From Deltaproteobacteria bacterium (lineage in GTDB: Bacteria > Desulfobacterota > Desulfobacteria > Desulfobacterales > ETH-SRB1): a stretch of DNA of 5,210 nt. This document shows positions 1 to 5,168 of this stretch, piece after piece. Both the position numbers and the translations under genes were made by a program. The notes under the pieces were generated by a model, which saw only the letters and a program-made list of their open reading frames with translations, had not been told where the DNA came from and ran no database searches. Each line of letters starts with the position of its first letter. Position 1 is the first letter of the stretch. Where the stretch lies: the NCBI GenBank assembly GCA_030627405.1, contig DAOUSD010000161.1, forward strand, positions 1 through 5,210, in the 5' to 3' direction.

Positions 1-3
1 TAT

Positions 4-84
4 TCAAGCTGAAAGTTGCTCCATGTTAATTAGTGCCTGAACGAAAACTGCTAATTTTCCCAATTTCTGCGTCAGGCTTAAATT
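4..84 (-). other. Short coding-like remnant (minus strand), function unknown
   Basis: Read on the minus strand from 84 down to the TGA at 4-6, this stretch is open for 26 codons and reads like real protein, with a segment LTQKLGKLAVFVQALINMEQ followed by LSA and a stop. An in-frame TAA at 85-87 precedes it, and there is no start codon before an internal Met near the end, so it is at most the tail of a former gene or part of a dispersed intergenic repeat. I do not recognise a family. It contains an imperfect inverted repeat (GCCTGAACG at 35-43 against CGTCAGGC at 70-77, one bulged A), which could equally make it a structured non-coding repeat. Confidence 0.25.
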
Positions 85-99
85 TTAATCTTCAAAAGA

Positions 100-121
100 G
101 GGCGAACACAGAGGTTCGCCC
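100..121. repeat. REP-type palindromic hairpin
   Basis: This is a perfect 8-bp inverted repeat, GGGCGAAC (100-107) and GTTCGCCC (114-121), around a 6-nt ACAGAG loop. On the minus strand it reads CTAGGGGCGAACCT and onward. That resembles the widespread bacterial REP unit that begins GTAGGGGCGAACC and ends in GTTCGCCC, here with CTAG in place of the usual GTAG head. It lies 14 bp past the broken end of a REP-associated transposase relic, which fits the known association of these palindromes with RAYT genes. No T-run follows on either strand, so a simple terminator is less likely. Assignment to the dispersed family comes from memory of its consensus and was not tested by search. Confidence 0.65.
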
Positions 122-134
122 CTAGTGTGAACGG

Positions 135-490
135 CTACAGATATCGTAAAGAAAGAACTTGCCATAGATGAAAACAATATCGGTTCTGAGAGAGGTGCCA
201 GTGTTTATCAATTATACCAAAAAAGGGCATAAACGGTCAAAAGCCGTCTCATGATCGTGGAGATGGAAACTGTGTCGGTTCTGAGCAGGATATGAAAATG
301 GTTGGGGATCAGGGCTCAAGCATAGCAAACTGTTCCGCTTTTTTTCAGGATATCCCCAGGTCGAGCTAAAAAGTCGAGCTAAAAAATTGACCCTGTCGGC
401 ATTATTCTCGAATATTCGTCCTTTTTCAATGCCCTTGGCAATGATATGGTGAAGGGCTCCCGAAGCATCTATTCGTAATTTTCTTGCAAA
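135..490 (-). pseudogene. REP-associated tyrosine transposase (RAYT, Y1_Tnp) relic
   Basis: Minus-strand translation recovers the N-terminal third of a RAYT, a single-strand DNA transposase of the HUH/Y1 (IS200-like) superfamily that acts on REP palindromes. From 490 downward it reads ARKLRIDASGALHHIIAKGI, then IFENNADRVNFLAR. After a disrupted junction come DILKKSGTVCYA, a stop, and ALIPNHFHILLRTDTVSIS, in which HFH (codons at 292-300) is the HUH metal-binding motif. Next comes MRRLLTVYA, then in another frame HWHLSQNRY, matching the family's HLFQNRYKS block. Lesions are: no start codon (TTT where ATG is expected, preceded by TAG), a 13-bp tandem duplication that shifts frame, a TGG-to-TGA nonsense change at 316-318, a TGA with frameshift at 208-210, and truncation at the TAG at 135-137. 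Intact relatives run roughly 150-320 residues; about 118 codons remain. The helix normally reading RYIHLNP, which carries the catalytic Tyr, is reduced to RYL. The family call is strong and the element is certainly inactive. Confidence 0.88.
360..385. repeat. 13-bp tandem duplication inside the transposase relic
   Basis: GTCGAGCTAAAAA occurs twice head to tail (360-372 and 373-385). On the minus strand the first-read copy encodes the relic's FLAR segment and the second is surplus. Removing one copy restores the frame from DRVNFLAR straight into GDILKKSGTVCYA, as expected for a RAYT. The duplication length is not a multiple of three, so it is itself an inactivating frameshift. Confidence 0.85.
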
Positions 491-603
491 CTAAATAGCA
501 TATCTAACTAATATTATCAAGTTAAATAGTCAAGATGTTCTCCTTTGGCCACTTCCTTGATTTTTGCCATGCCTTGCAGTTCTCAATCTCCGGCGAATAA
601 GGG

Positions 604-640
604 GATTGCATCGTCGTTCGTTCCTCACTCCCTGCAATGA
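604..640. repeat. Dispersed-repeat-like element with TGCAAT palindromic ends
   Basis: The segment begins GATTGCATCGTCGTTCGTTC and ends CTGCAATGA, with ATTGCA (605-610) and TGCAAT (633-638) as exact inverted ends. It closely resembles a very common bacterial intergenic repeat whose usual form is GATTGCTTCGTCGC... to ...CGCAATGAC. The present copy is diverged, for example TCACTCCC where the consensus is more regular. Family membership is recalled, not searched. Confidence 0.5.
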
Positions 641-690
641 CCACTCGGAACAAGGGGTTTTCGGTCAGCCACGAATTAACACTTTAAACT

Positions 691-719
691 CTGACAGTTT
701 CCTGTTATATAAAGATATT
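691..719 (+). promoter_or_regulatory. Candidate sigma-70-type promoter for the oxidoreductase pair
   Basis: CTGACA (691-696, five of six to TTGACA) is followed after 17 nt by GATATT (714-719, four of six to TATAAT). An overlapping alternative uses TTTAAA at 683-688 with TATAAA at 708-713, but its 19-nt spacing is less favourable. Either would give a leader of roughly 45-60 nt. The local sequence is AT-rich, so chance matches are likely and this is only the best candidate. Confidence 0.3.
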
Positions 720-761
720 GTAACGACACGGGGTGTTACCATTTTTCAAGGCTTTTGGATT

Positions 762-767
762 AAGGAG
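762..767 (+). promoter_or_regulatory. Ribosome binding site that fixes the start at 775
   Basis: AAGGAG lies 7 nt before the ATG at 775-777. This selects that ATG over the in-frame GTG at 733, which has no comparable site and would add 14 residues not expected at the N-terminus of this family. Confidence 0.9.
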
Positions 768-774
768 TATAATA

Positions 775-2400
775 ATGCACAATAAATTCCCACATCTTTT
801 TGAGTCGTATAAAATTAATTCAGTTAGTCTTAAAAATAGAATTACCATGGCTCCTCTTTTTACTGCTTATGCCCATAAAGATGGAACTGTCAGCTCGTTG
901 ACACTGGAGCATTACAAAGAAATTGCAGAGGGCGGGGCAGGCATGATTGTAGTAGCAAATGCCATTGTTGATGAAAGCGGATCTGTATCAAAACATTCCA
1001 TTAGGGTTGATGATGACAGATTTCTGCCGGGTCTTTCCAGGCTTGCTGATATTATAAAAAAAGAGGATGTAGCGGCAGTACTCCAGATTAATCATGGAGG
1101 ACATTTTGCACAGGGAAGAAAGACATTTTCTCCTTCCTCTGTTTCCCTGAGCGATTTAGATTTAGGAGGACTGTATAAAACAGCTCTTAAATCACTTGAT
1201 TTTCAGCAGCAGTTGGCTGTGTTGTCAGAAGCTATACAACAACACCCTAAAAGACCAAAGAAAATGACTGAAGATGATATTAAGTACATAGTCTCAGCCT
1301 ATGCTCAGGCGGCTGTACGTGCAAAAAAAGCAGGTTTTGATATGGTAGAAATTCATGGCGCAACCGGATATCTGCCTGTTCAGTTTTTATCTCCCAGAAT
1401 AAACAACCGAAAAGATCAATACGGCGGTAATCTGGAGAACCGTATGCGTTTTCCTTTAGAGTTAGTACGGGCTGTAAAGGATGCTGTAGGGAATGATTTT
1501 CCTGTTGGATACAGGTTTCTTGCTGAGGAATGGATAGAAGAAGGATTTTCATTGAATGAAGCAAAAATTTTTGCTCAAAGACTTTCCGCACTTCATATTG
1601 CTTATCTTTCTGTAACAGGCGGAACCTATGAATCTTTTTCCGTACCTGAAATCAAAGAGAAGTCACATGAGCTTGGTTATATGGTTTATCTTGCCGGAAA
1701 TATAAAAGAAATGGTTGATGTGCCTGTAATTACTACCGGCCGTATTACTGCCCCACAGTTAGCCGAAGAGATTCTTCGTGAAAAAAAGGCGGATTTTATC
1801 GGTCTTGCCCGCCCTTTGTTTGTAGATCCCAAGTGGCCAAAGAAGGCATATGAAGGTAAAGATGAAGACATAGTACCATGTAAAAACTGCGGGGCTTGTT
1901 TCCAACTTGTGGTATCGGATCGGCCTGCTCTCTGTGCTCAATGGGGCAAGTCAAAATTGATTAAGCGTAAAACCATGATAAAAGAAGTCCATAATCCTCG
2001 CAAGAAGATTTTGATTGCAATGGATGGATCTGAAAATGCCACCATAGCGGCTGCTTATGCGGCAGATATATTGACGAACCGCACTGATGTTACCATTACC
2101 CTTTTTCATATTAAAACCGATGAATCAATCAAAGACGAAAGTGGAATAAAGGAGATGATGGATATCGCGCGATCAATTTTGATAAAGGCAGGTATCCCTG
2201 AAAAGTCGATCAATGTTGAGATCCGACAAAAAAAGGCCGGTATGGGTAACGACATATTGAATGAAATAATAGAGGCAGGCTATGGTACTGTTGTAGTAGG
2301 GCGACGAGGTGTTTCAAGAGCAAATCAGCTTTTGTTTGGAAGCGTATCAAACAAAATCGTTCAAAATACGAAAGACTGCACTGTGTGGGTAGTTGAATGA
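775..2400 (+). CDS. OYE-family FMN oxidoreductase with [4Fe-4S] motif fused to a UspA domain
   Basis: This 541-residue protein is probably a cytoplasmic flavoenzyme reducing or oxidising an unsaturated organic substrate; the substrate is unknown. Residues 1-365 form an old-yellow-enzyme TIM barrel: LKNRITMAP near the N-terminus, QINHGGH (104-110), HGATGYL (194-200), a YGGNLENRMRF block (216-226), Arg247 at the usual FMN-contact Arg, and FMN-phosphate segments TTGRI and GLARP. His194 and Tyr199 match the substrate-binding His and proton-donor Tyr of YqjM/OYE1; the second binding residue is Thr197, not His/Asn. Cys369, 372, 375 and 387 (CxxCxxCx11C) resemble the [4Fe-4S] ligands of trimethylamine dehydrogenase and dienoyl-CoA reductase. 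The FAD/nucleotide module that follows in those enzymes is missing. Instead, residues 408-541 are a full UspA domain, with KILIAMDGS at its start and the ATP signature Gx2Gx9GS at 509-523. A segment around 128-158 appears inserted relative to short OYEs. The stop overlaps the next gene by 4 bp. Domain calls are strong; the role is inferred. Confidence 0.96.
   Translation: MHNKFPHLFESYKINSVSLKNRITMAPLFTAYAHKDGTVSSLTLEHYKEIAEGGAGMIVVANAIVDESGSVSKHSIRVDDDRFLPGLSRLADIIKKEDVAAVLQINHGGHFAQGRKTFSPSSVSLSDLDLGGLYKTALKSLDFQQQLAVLSEAIQQHPKRPKKMTEDDIKYIVSAYAQAAVRAKKAGFDMVEIHGATGYLPVQFLSPRINNRKDQYGGNLENRMRFPLELVRAVKDAVGNDFPVGYRFLAEEWIEEGFSLNEAKIFAQRLSALHIAYLSVTGGTYESFSVPEIKEKSHELGYMVYLAGNIKEMVDVPVITTGRITAPQLAEEILREKKADFIGLARPLFVDPKWPKKAYEGKDEDIVPCKNCGACFQLVVSDRPALCAQWGKSKLIKRKTMIKEVHNPRKKILIAMDGSENATIAAAYAADILTNRTDVTITLFHIKTDESIKDESGIKEMMDIARSILIKAGIPEKSINVEIRQKKAGMGNDILNEIIEAGYGTVVVGRRGVSRANQLLFGSVSNKIVQNTKDCTVWVVE
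1879..1935 (+). other. [4Fe-4S] cysteine motif within the oxidoreductase
   Basis: The codons for Cys369, Cys372, Cys375 and Cys387 give CxxCxxCx11C, placed directly after the FMN barrel. The first three follow the close spacing of trimethylamine dehydrogenase (CxxCxxC) rather than the CxxCxxxC of E. coli FadH. The motif implies one-electron transfer between the FMN and an outside redox partner, which lone-barrel OYEs do not need. Confidence 0.8.
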
Positions 2401-3710
2401 GTTCATCACTTGCCATAGAAAAGATAGGAATAATAGGTGGCGGGATAGGCGGCCTTTTTTTAACCTCATATATTGTCCAGAACTGGCCTGACTATCCGGA
2501 TATATACATGTTTGACCCAAGATTTGATGAAAGGGGAGAAGCACGCACCAGCCGTACGTCAGGGTTTGTTTATCAAGGCTGGGCCGGTTCATACGGTATC
2601 CCGCTCGTTGATCCTTCAATCGTTGTGCATAAAATTGATACAATAACATTTCATAAAGGTTCTAACAGTGTCGAGACTTCCGACCCGCTTGGGCGCAAGA
2701 TCTGTATAATAAACCGCAATCCTGTTCAGAGGAATGGCCGGTTAATTCCAAGTATATATCAGCATATCCAGAGTTATATCTCCAAGTATGAAAGAATACA
2801 TTTTCTTCCTTTCAGAGTGAATGATATTTATTTCCCTCAGCGCCAGGACTCGAACGGAAATTTTACAATCCTGTGTGATGATTATGACGGGAACAAACAT
2901 CAGATAGACATTAACGGGGTTGTTTTTACTACACTGCCATCTAAGATAAAGAAAAAACTATCGAAAAAAATCGGATACAGGCCTCCAAAAACATGGCCCG
3001 GAGCTATTTTTGATGTTTCTCTTAAAAGAGGAAAATGGCTTCCCAGGTATCAGACGCTCCATAAATTTTTTGTTGGCGGCGGGGAAATCCATACAGTAGA
3101 TTTGATACCAAGGTGTGATACGCTCACGGTCATGGCTTTAGGGAAAGGCGCTTCATTGCCGGTTTTATATGAGTATATTGATAAGAATCCCGATATACAG
3201 AGATGCCTGCCTGAGCATTGGAAAACGCGTATAATTGAAGGCAGCGCATGCAGCCTTAATATACCTGTCACTTCAGCAAAAAATGCCGTATCAGATGGTA
3301 TAGCATGTCTTGGAGGGCATGTATTTGGAGCGCTGTTAATTAACGGCGGACTTTATACCAATCTATGGGCAGCGGAATTTCTGGCAAAAGCTATTAAAGA
3401 AAGGGGTTTTCATAAAGAGGGTCTTGAAAGGCTTTATTTCGCAAAATTGAAAAAGATTCTCTGTTTTCAGAACTTAATCGGAAAGACAATTTATATGCTG
3501 ACAGACAGCTTTCTTCTTCCTTCTACAAGCATATCCGACTTTCTTTTGCGTAAATTTATAAGGGAGAAAGAACTTGCTCCTGAAAAAAGAATATTGACCA
3601 GGTTTGCATGGGATATATTGATTGGAGAGGAGCCGTTTTCCAATTCTTTGGCGAGGGCGTTTAAAGGATTGTTACAGAAAAGCTCTCACGCCTCTTCAAT
3701 AGCCTTATAA
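2397..3710 (+). CDS. FAD-dependent oxidoreductase, geranylgeranyl reductase-like
   Basis: This 437-residue protein opens with a dinucleotide-binding Rossmann fold: KIGIIGGGIGGL (9-20) contains GxGxxG at 14-19, and Asp40 (IYMFDPR) closes the second strand. The layout resembles the geranylgeranyl reductase/FAD monooxygenase superfamily. Residues 236-249 (LIPRCDTLTVMALG) align with the family's FPK...VGLG strand. DGIACLGGHVFGALLINGG (300-318) sits where the second FAD motif, normally GD followed by a glycine-rich helix start, should be. In that motif the usual Asp is replaced by Gly307, so FAD ribose contacts may differ. About 100 C-terminal residues (340-437) match nothing I recognise; there is no clear transmembrane segment or Cys cluster. 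The ATG overlaps the preceding stop as ATGA and has no good ribosome binding site, so translation probably depends on coupling. This suggests a redox partner or consecutive enzyme of the upstream flavoprotein. Flavoprotein identity is firm; the reaction is not assignable. Confidence 0.93.
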   Translation: MSSSLAIEKIGIIGGGIGGLFLTSYIVQNWPDYPDIYMFDPRFDERGEARTSRTSGFVYQGWAGSYGIPLVDPSIVVHKIDTITFHKGSNSVETSDPLGRKICIINRNPVQRNGRLIPSIYQHIQSYISKYERIHFLPFRVNDIYFPQRQDSNGNFTILCDDYDGNKHQIDINGVVFTTLPSKIKKKLSKKIGYRPPKTWPGAIFDVSLKRGKWLPRYQTLHKFFVGGGEIHTVDLIPRCDTLTVMALGKGASLPVLYEYIDKNPDIQRCLPEHWKTRIIEGSACSLNIPVTSAKNAVSDGIACLGGHVFGALLINGGLYTNLWAAEFLAKAIKERGFHKEGLERLYFAKLKKILCFQNLIGKTIYMLTDSFLLPSTSISDFLLRKFIREKELAPEKRILTRFAWDILIGEEPFSNSLARAFKGLLQKSSHASSIAL

Positions 3711-3730
3711 GCGAGCCTGGATTGGTTCAG

Positions 3731-3752
3731 AAAAAAACTCGATGCGAATCTT
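3731..3752 (-). terminator. Weak intrinsic terminator candidate for the minus-strand gene
   Basis: Read on the minus strand, AAGATTCG (3752-3745), a CAT triloop and CGAGTTTT (3741-3734) can form an 8-bp stem with two G-U pairs, ending in a run of seven T of which three lie beyond the stem. It begins 31 nt after the stop codon of the minus-strand gene. The stem is short and AT-rich, so termination efficiency is uncertain. I see no comparable plus-strand terminator after 3710, so the converging transcripts may overlap. Confidence 0.35.
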
Positions 3753-3783
3753 ATCCAGCTTGAATAAACGCTCATCTTATCCT

Positions 3784-5085
3784 TTATTTTTCGGTATTTG
3801 ATGTGGCCGCCCAAATTGTCAGTTTTACACTATCGCCAATAATTTCGAGTGTAGGCCGGCGACTGGATAGTCGTTCGCATTCTCGCACCATGGTCAGAAA
3901 ACCTTCTCCTCGTCCTTCCATATAGGATCGTCCGGTTAAAGGGCTGTTATAATCCCGCAGGAACCCTGCCAGCATCTGATTTCGCCGTACCGGTTGACAG
4001 CCGGCAAAAAGGTCGGCGGGAGACAGTGTGTTATGGAGTTTGCCCGGATTGGTGACTTCGATCCTGTCGGCAAACAGAAAAATCCTCACCTGGGCACCCT
4101 GAATGCTGTAATCGCGATGGACAATGGCGTTGACAACAGCTTCCTGCAACGCGCGCAGAGAATAGCCCGGCTGGTCCAGACGTCCCCGCTCATCTTTGAT
4201 GGCGGCAACAGGAACCAATGGAGATACTCTCAGATACTCCATGGTACGCTCGATCTGCTCCACCACGGTGCCCCGGATTATCTTGGCATCTCGTTGTTTG
4301 TCGGCATCGGCATTTTCTCCCTCGTAGGCAACAATGTCTACATAAGCGCCGGAAACCCACTGTTCCGGACGTGATGCGAAGAGGAGCACGCCAAGACCTG
4401 TCGGATGAAGAGCGCCGCTCTCATCCTGGGCGGCCAACTTCAGATTTTGAAGCAATCTGTCATACGTTACTCCAGCCGCCTCCATCTGCATGTCATATCT
4501 AACTTCATAGTAGGCGTTGAACCGCTCCGACTCCAGATTTTCCATCTTTGCGGAAAAAACCGGCCGCTCCTCAAAAGGAGCCATCATCCCCCGGCGCTCG
4601 AAAGCCCTGGCCTGCTGCTCAAGGGTCATTTCGTGACAGTGATCGGCAATCCGCCAGTATGGTCTTCGCCCTTTGGGTGCGTGGACGCTGTAAAACGCCT
4701 TCTTGATTTCCAGCTTTAAGCACAACCGTAGCGTTCCTGATGTGTCTGGCAGCAATACTCGATCAAATAAGAGAAGGTGACCCATGGGAGGTTCTATGTT
4801 GTTCTGCGCAACATTGACAATGAATTGCTGAAAATCTTCCATCTGTTCCTCGGAAATTCCGATACGCTCACGGTCCTTCCGCACACCGAAAACGATAACG
4901 CCGCCTTCGGTATTCGCAAAGCAGCACAAATCCTTTGCCATCTCAACTGTTGCCCTGTTTCCTGAATCAGGGCCTTTGGCTACAAAACGCGCCTGATTCC
5001 CCTTGAATACCACTTCCTTCCAGTCAAGAAGTGAATCCTCGCCAGCCATTATTTCTCTGAGGAGTTCATCCGCTGTGTCGTACAT
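3784..5085 (-). CDS. AlbA_2 (Schlafen-like) and GHKL-ATPase domain protein, COG2865 type
   Basis: This 433-residue protein has two recognisable modules. Residues about 16-160 form an AlbA_2 domain: the opening SLLDWKEV (18-25) stands for the usual E-x-LEFK, then AKDLCCFANTEGGVIVFGV (50-68) is the conserved core, and YWRIAD (143-148) the late strand. This domain occurs in putative nucleic-acid-binding regulators and in Schlafen-type nucleases. Residues about 305-400 form a GHKL-type ATP-binding domain: LQEAVVNAIVHRDY (313-326) gives the N-box with Glu315 and Asn319, DRIEVTNPG (340-348) the next strand, RRN (367-369) and EGRGEGF (390-396) the glycine-rich lid. Such proteins are often labelled RecG-like, but there is no helicase motif. 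The C-terminal winged helix found in many members seems absent; the protein ends soon after the ATPase fold. The start has a good ribosome binding site. It converges on the flavoprotein pair and is richer in G+C, suggesting separate acquisition. The role, regulatory or defensive, is unproven. Confidence 0.93.
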   Translation of the reverse strand: MYDTADELLREIMAGEDSLLDWKEVVFKGNQARFVAKGPDSGNRATVEMAKDLCCFANTEGGVIVFGVRKDRERIGISEEQMEDFQQFIVNVAQNNIEPPMGHLLLFDRVLLPDTSGTLRLCLKLEIKKAFYSVHAPKGRRPYWRIADHCHEMTLEQQARAFERRGMMAPFEERPVFSAKMENLESERFNAYYEVRYDMQMEAAGVTYDRLLQNLKLAAQDESGALHPTGLGVLLFASRPEQWVSGAYVDIVAYEGENADADKQRDAKIIRGTVVEQIERTMEYLRVSPLVPVAAIKDERGRLDQPGYSLRALQEAVVNAIVHRDYSIQGAQVRIFLFADRIEVTNPGKLHNTLSPADLFAGCQPVRRNQMLAGFLRDYNSPLTGRSYMEGRGEGFLTMVRECERLSSRRPTLEIIGDSVKLTIWAATSNTEK

Positions 5086-5091
5086 CTCTCA

Positions 5092-5096
5092 CTCCT
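5092..5096 (-). promoter_or_regulatory. Ribosome binding site of the AlbA_2/ATPase gene
   Basis: On the minus strand, AGGAG (within AAAGGAGTG) lies 6 nt before the ATG at 5085-5083. It supports the full-length start with the N-terminus MYDTADELLREI. Confidence 0.88.
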
Positions 5097-5116
5097 TTAT
5101 ACCTTGTATGTTGAAA

Positions 5117-5133
5117 ATTAAATAAAATTTAAT
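5117..5133. repeat. AT-only palindrome upstream of the AlbA_2/ATPase gene
   Basis: ATTAAAT (5117-5123) and ATTTAAT (5127-5133) are exact inverted arms around AAA, 31 nt upstream of the start codon and inside the most AT-rich part of the leader. It lies where a promoter or operator would be expected. The sequence is low in complexity, so the symmetry may be accidental. Confidence 0.25.
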
Positions 5134-5143
5134 ATTAAAACGG

Positions 5144-5168
5144 GAGTGCGGGGGTGTTCCCCGCACTC
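5144..5168. terminator. Strong GC-rich hairpin, probable terminator
   Basis: GAGTGCGGGG (5144-5153) and CCCCGCACTC (5159-5168) form a perfect 10-bp stem around GTGTT, extendable by two G-U pairs. On the minus strand it is followed after CCG by TTTTAATATT, so it most likely ends transcription of a minus-strand gene lying beyond 5210. On the plus strand only TTATAG follows, which would be a weaker terminator. It would insulate the AlbA_2/ATPase gene. A leader or attenuator role is possible if that gene's promoter lies further right. Confidence 0.6.

Larger units (their letters stand above)
491..774. other. Intergenic region upstream of the oxidoreductase genes
   Basis: No convincing gene lies between the transposase relic and the first intact gene. 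The AT-rich part (491-540) lies where the relic's own promoter would have been. The middle carries the repeat-like element at 604-640. The last 100 bp hold the best promoter candidate and the ribosome binding site of the oxidoreductase gene. A short plus-strand open frame beginning at 564 has no recognisable protein character and no good ribosome binding site. Confidence 0.6.

Noticed and set aside
180..285. An 11-bp direct repeat TCGGTTCTGAG (180-190 and 275-285) within longer similar flanks.
   Set aside because: Both copies fall in different conserved coding blocks of the transposase relic (LSQNRY and LLRTDT on the minus strand), so coincidence explains them; two copies are not an array.
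517..570. Minus-strand 17-residue open frame MAKIKEVAKGEHLDYLT.
   Set aside because: Protein-like and possibly a gene remnant, but too short, with an in-frame stop upstream and no recognisable family.
733..774. In-frame GTG start that would lengthen the OYE/Usp protein by 14 residues.
   Set aside because: No ribosome binding site before it, whereas AAGGAG lies 7 nt before the ATG at 775, which also gives the usual OYE N-terminus.
564..785. A 73-codon plus-strand open frame overlapping the start of the oxidoreductase gene.
   Set aside because: No ribosome binding site and no recognisable domain; it runs through a repeat-like element and overlaps a well-supported start.
1..3766. Eleven-bp inverted match between 1-11 and 3756-3766.
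   Set aside because: Matches of this length are expected by chance in a window of this size, and it does not extend.
3748..3782. Nine-bp direct repeat ATCTTATCC (3748-3756 and 3774-3782) between the convergent genes.
   Set aside because: Only two short copies with unrelated flanks; no att-site, CRISPR or operator logic supports it.
3994..4965. Several plus-strand open frames opposite the AlbA_2/ATPase gene.
   Set aside because: They are antisense shadows of a gene with clear domains and a good ribosome binding site; none has a protein-like motif.
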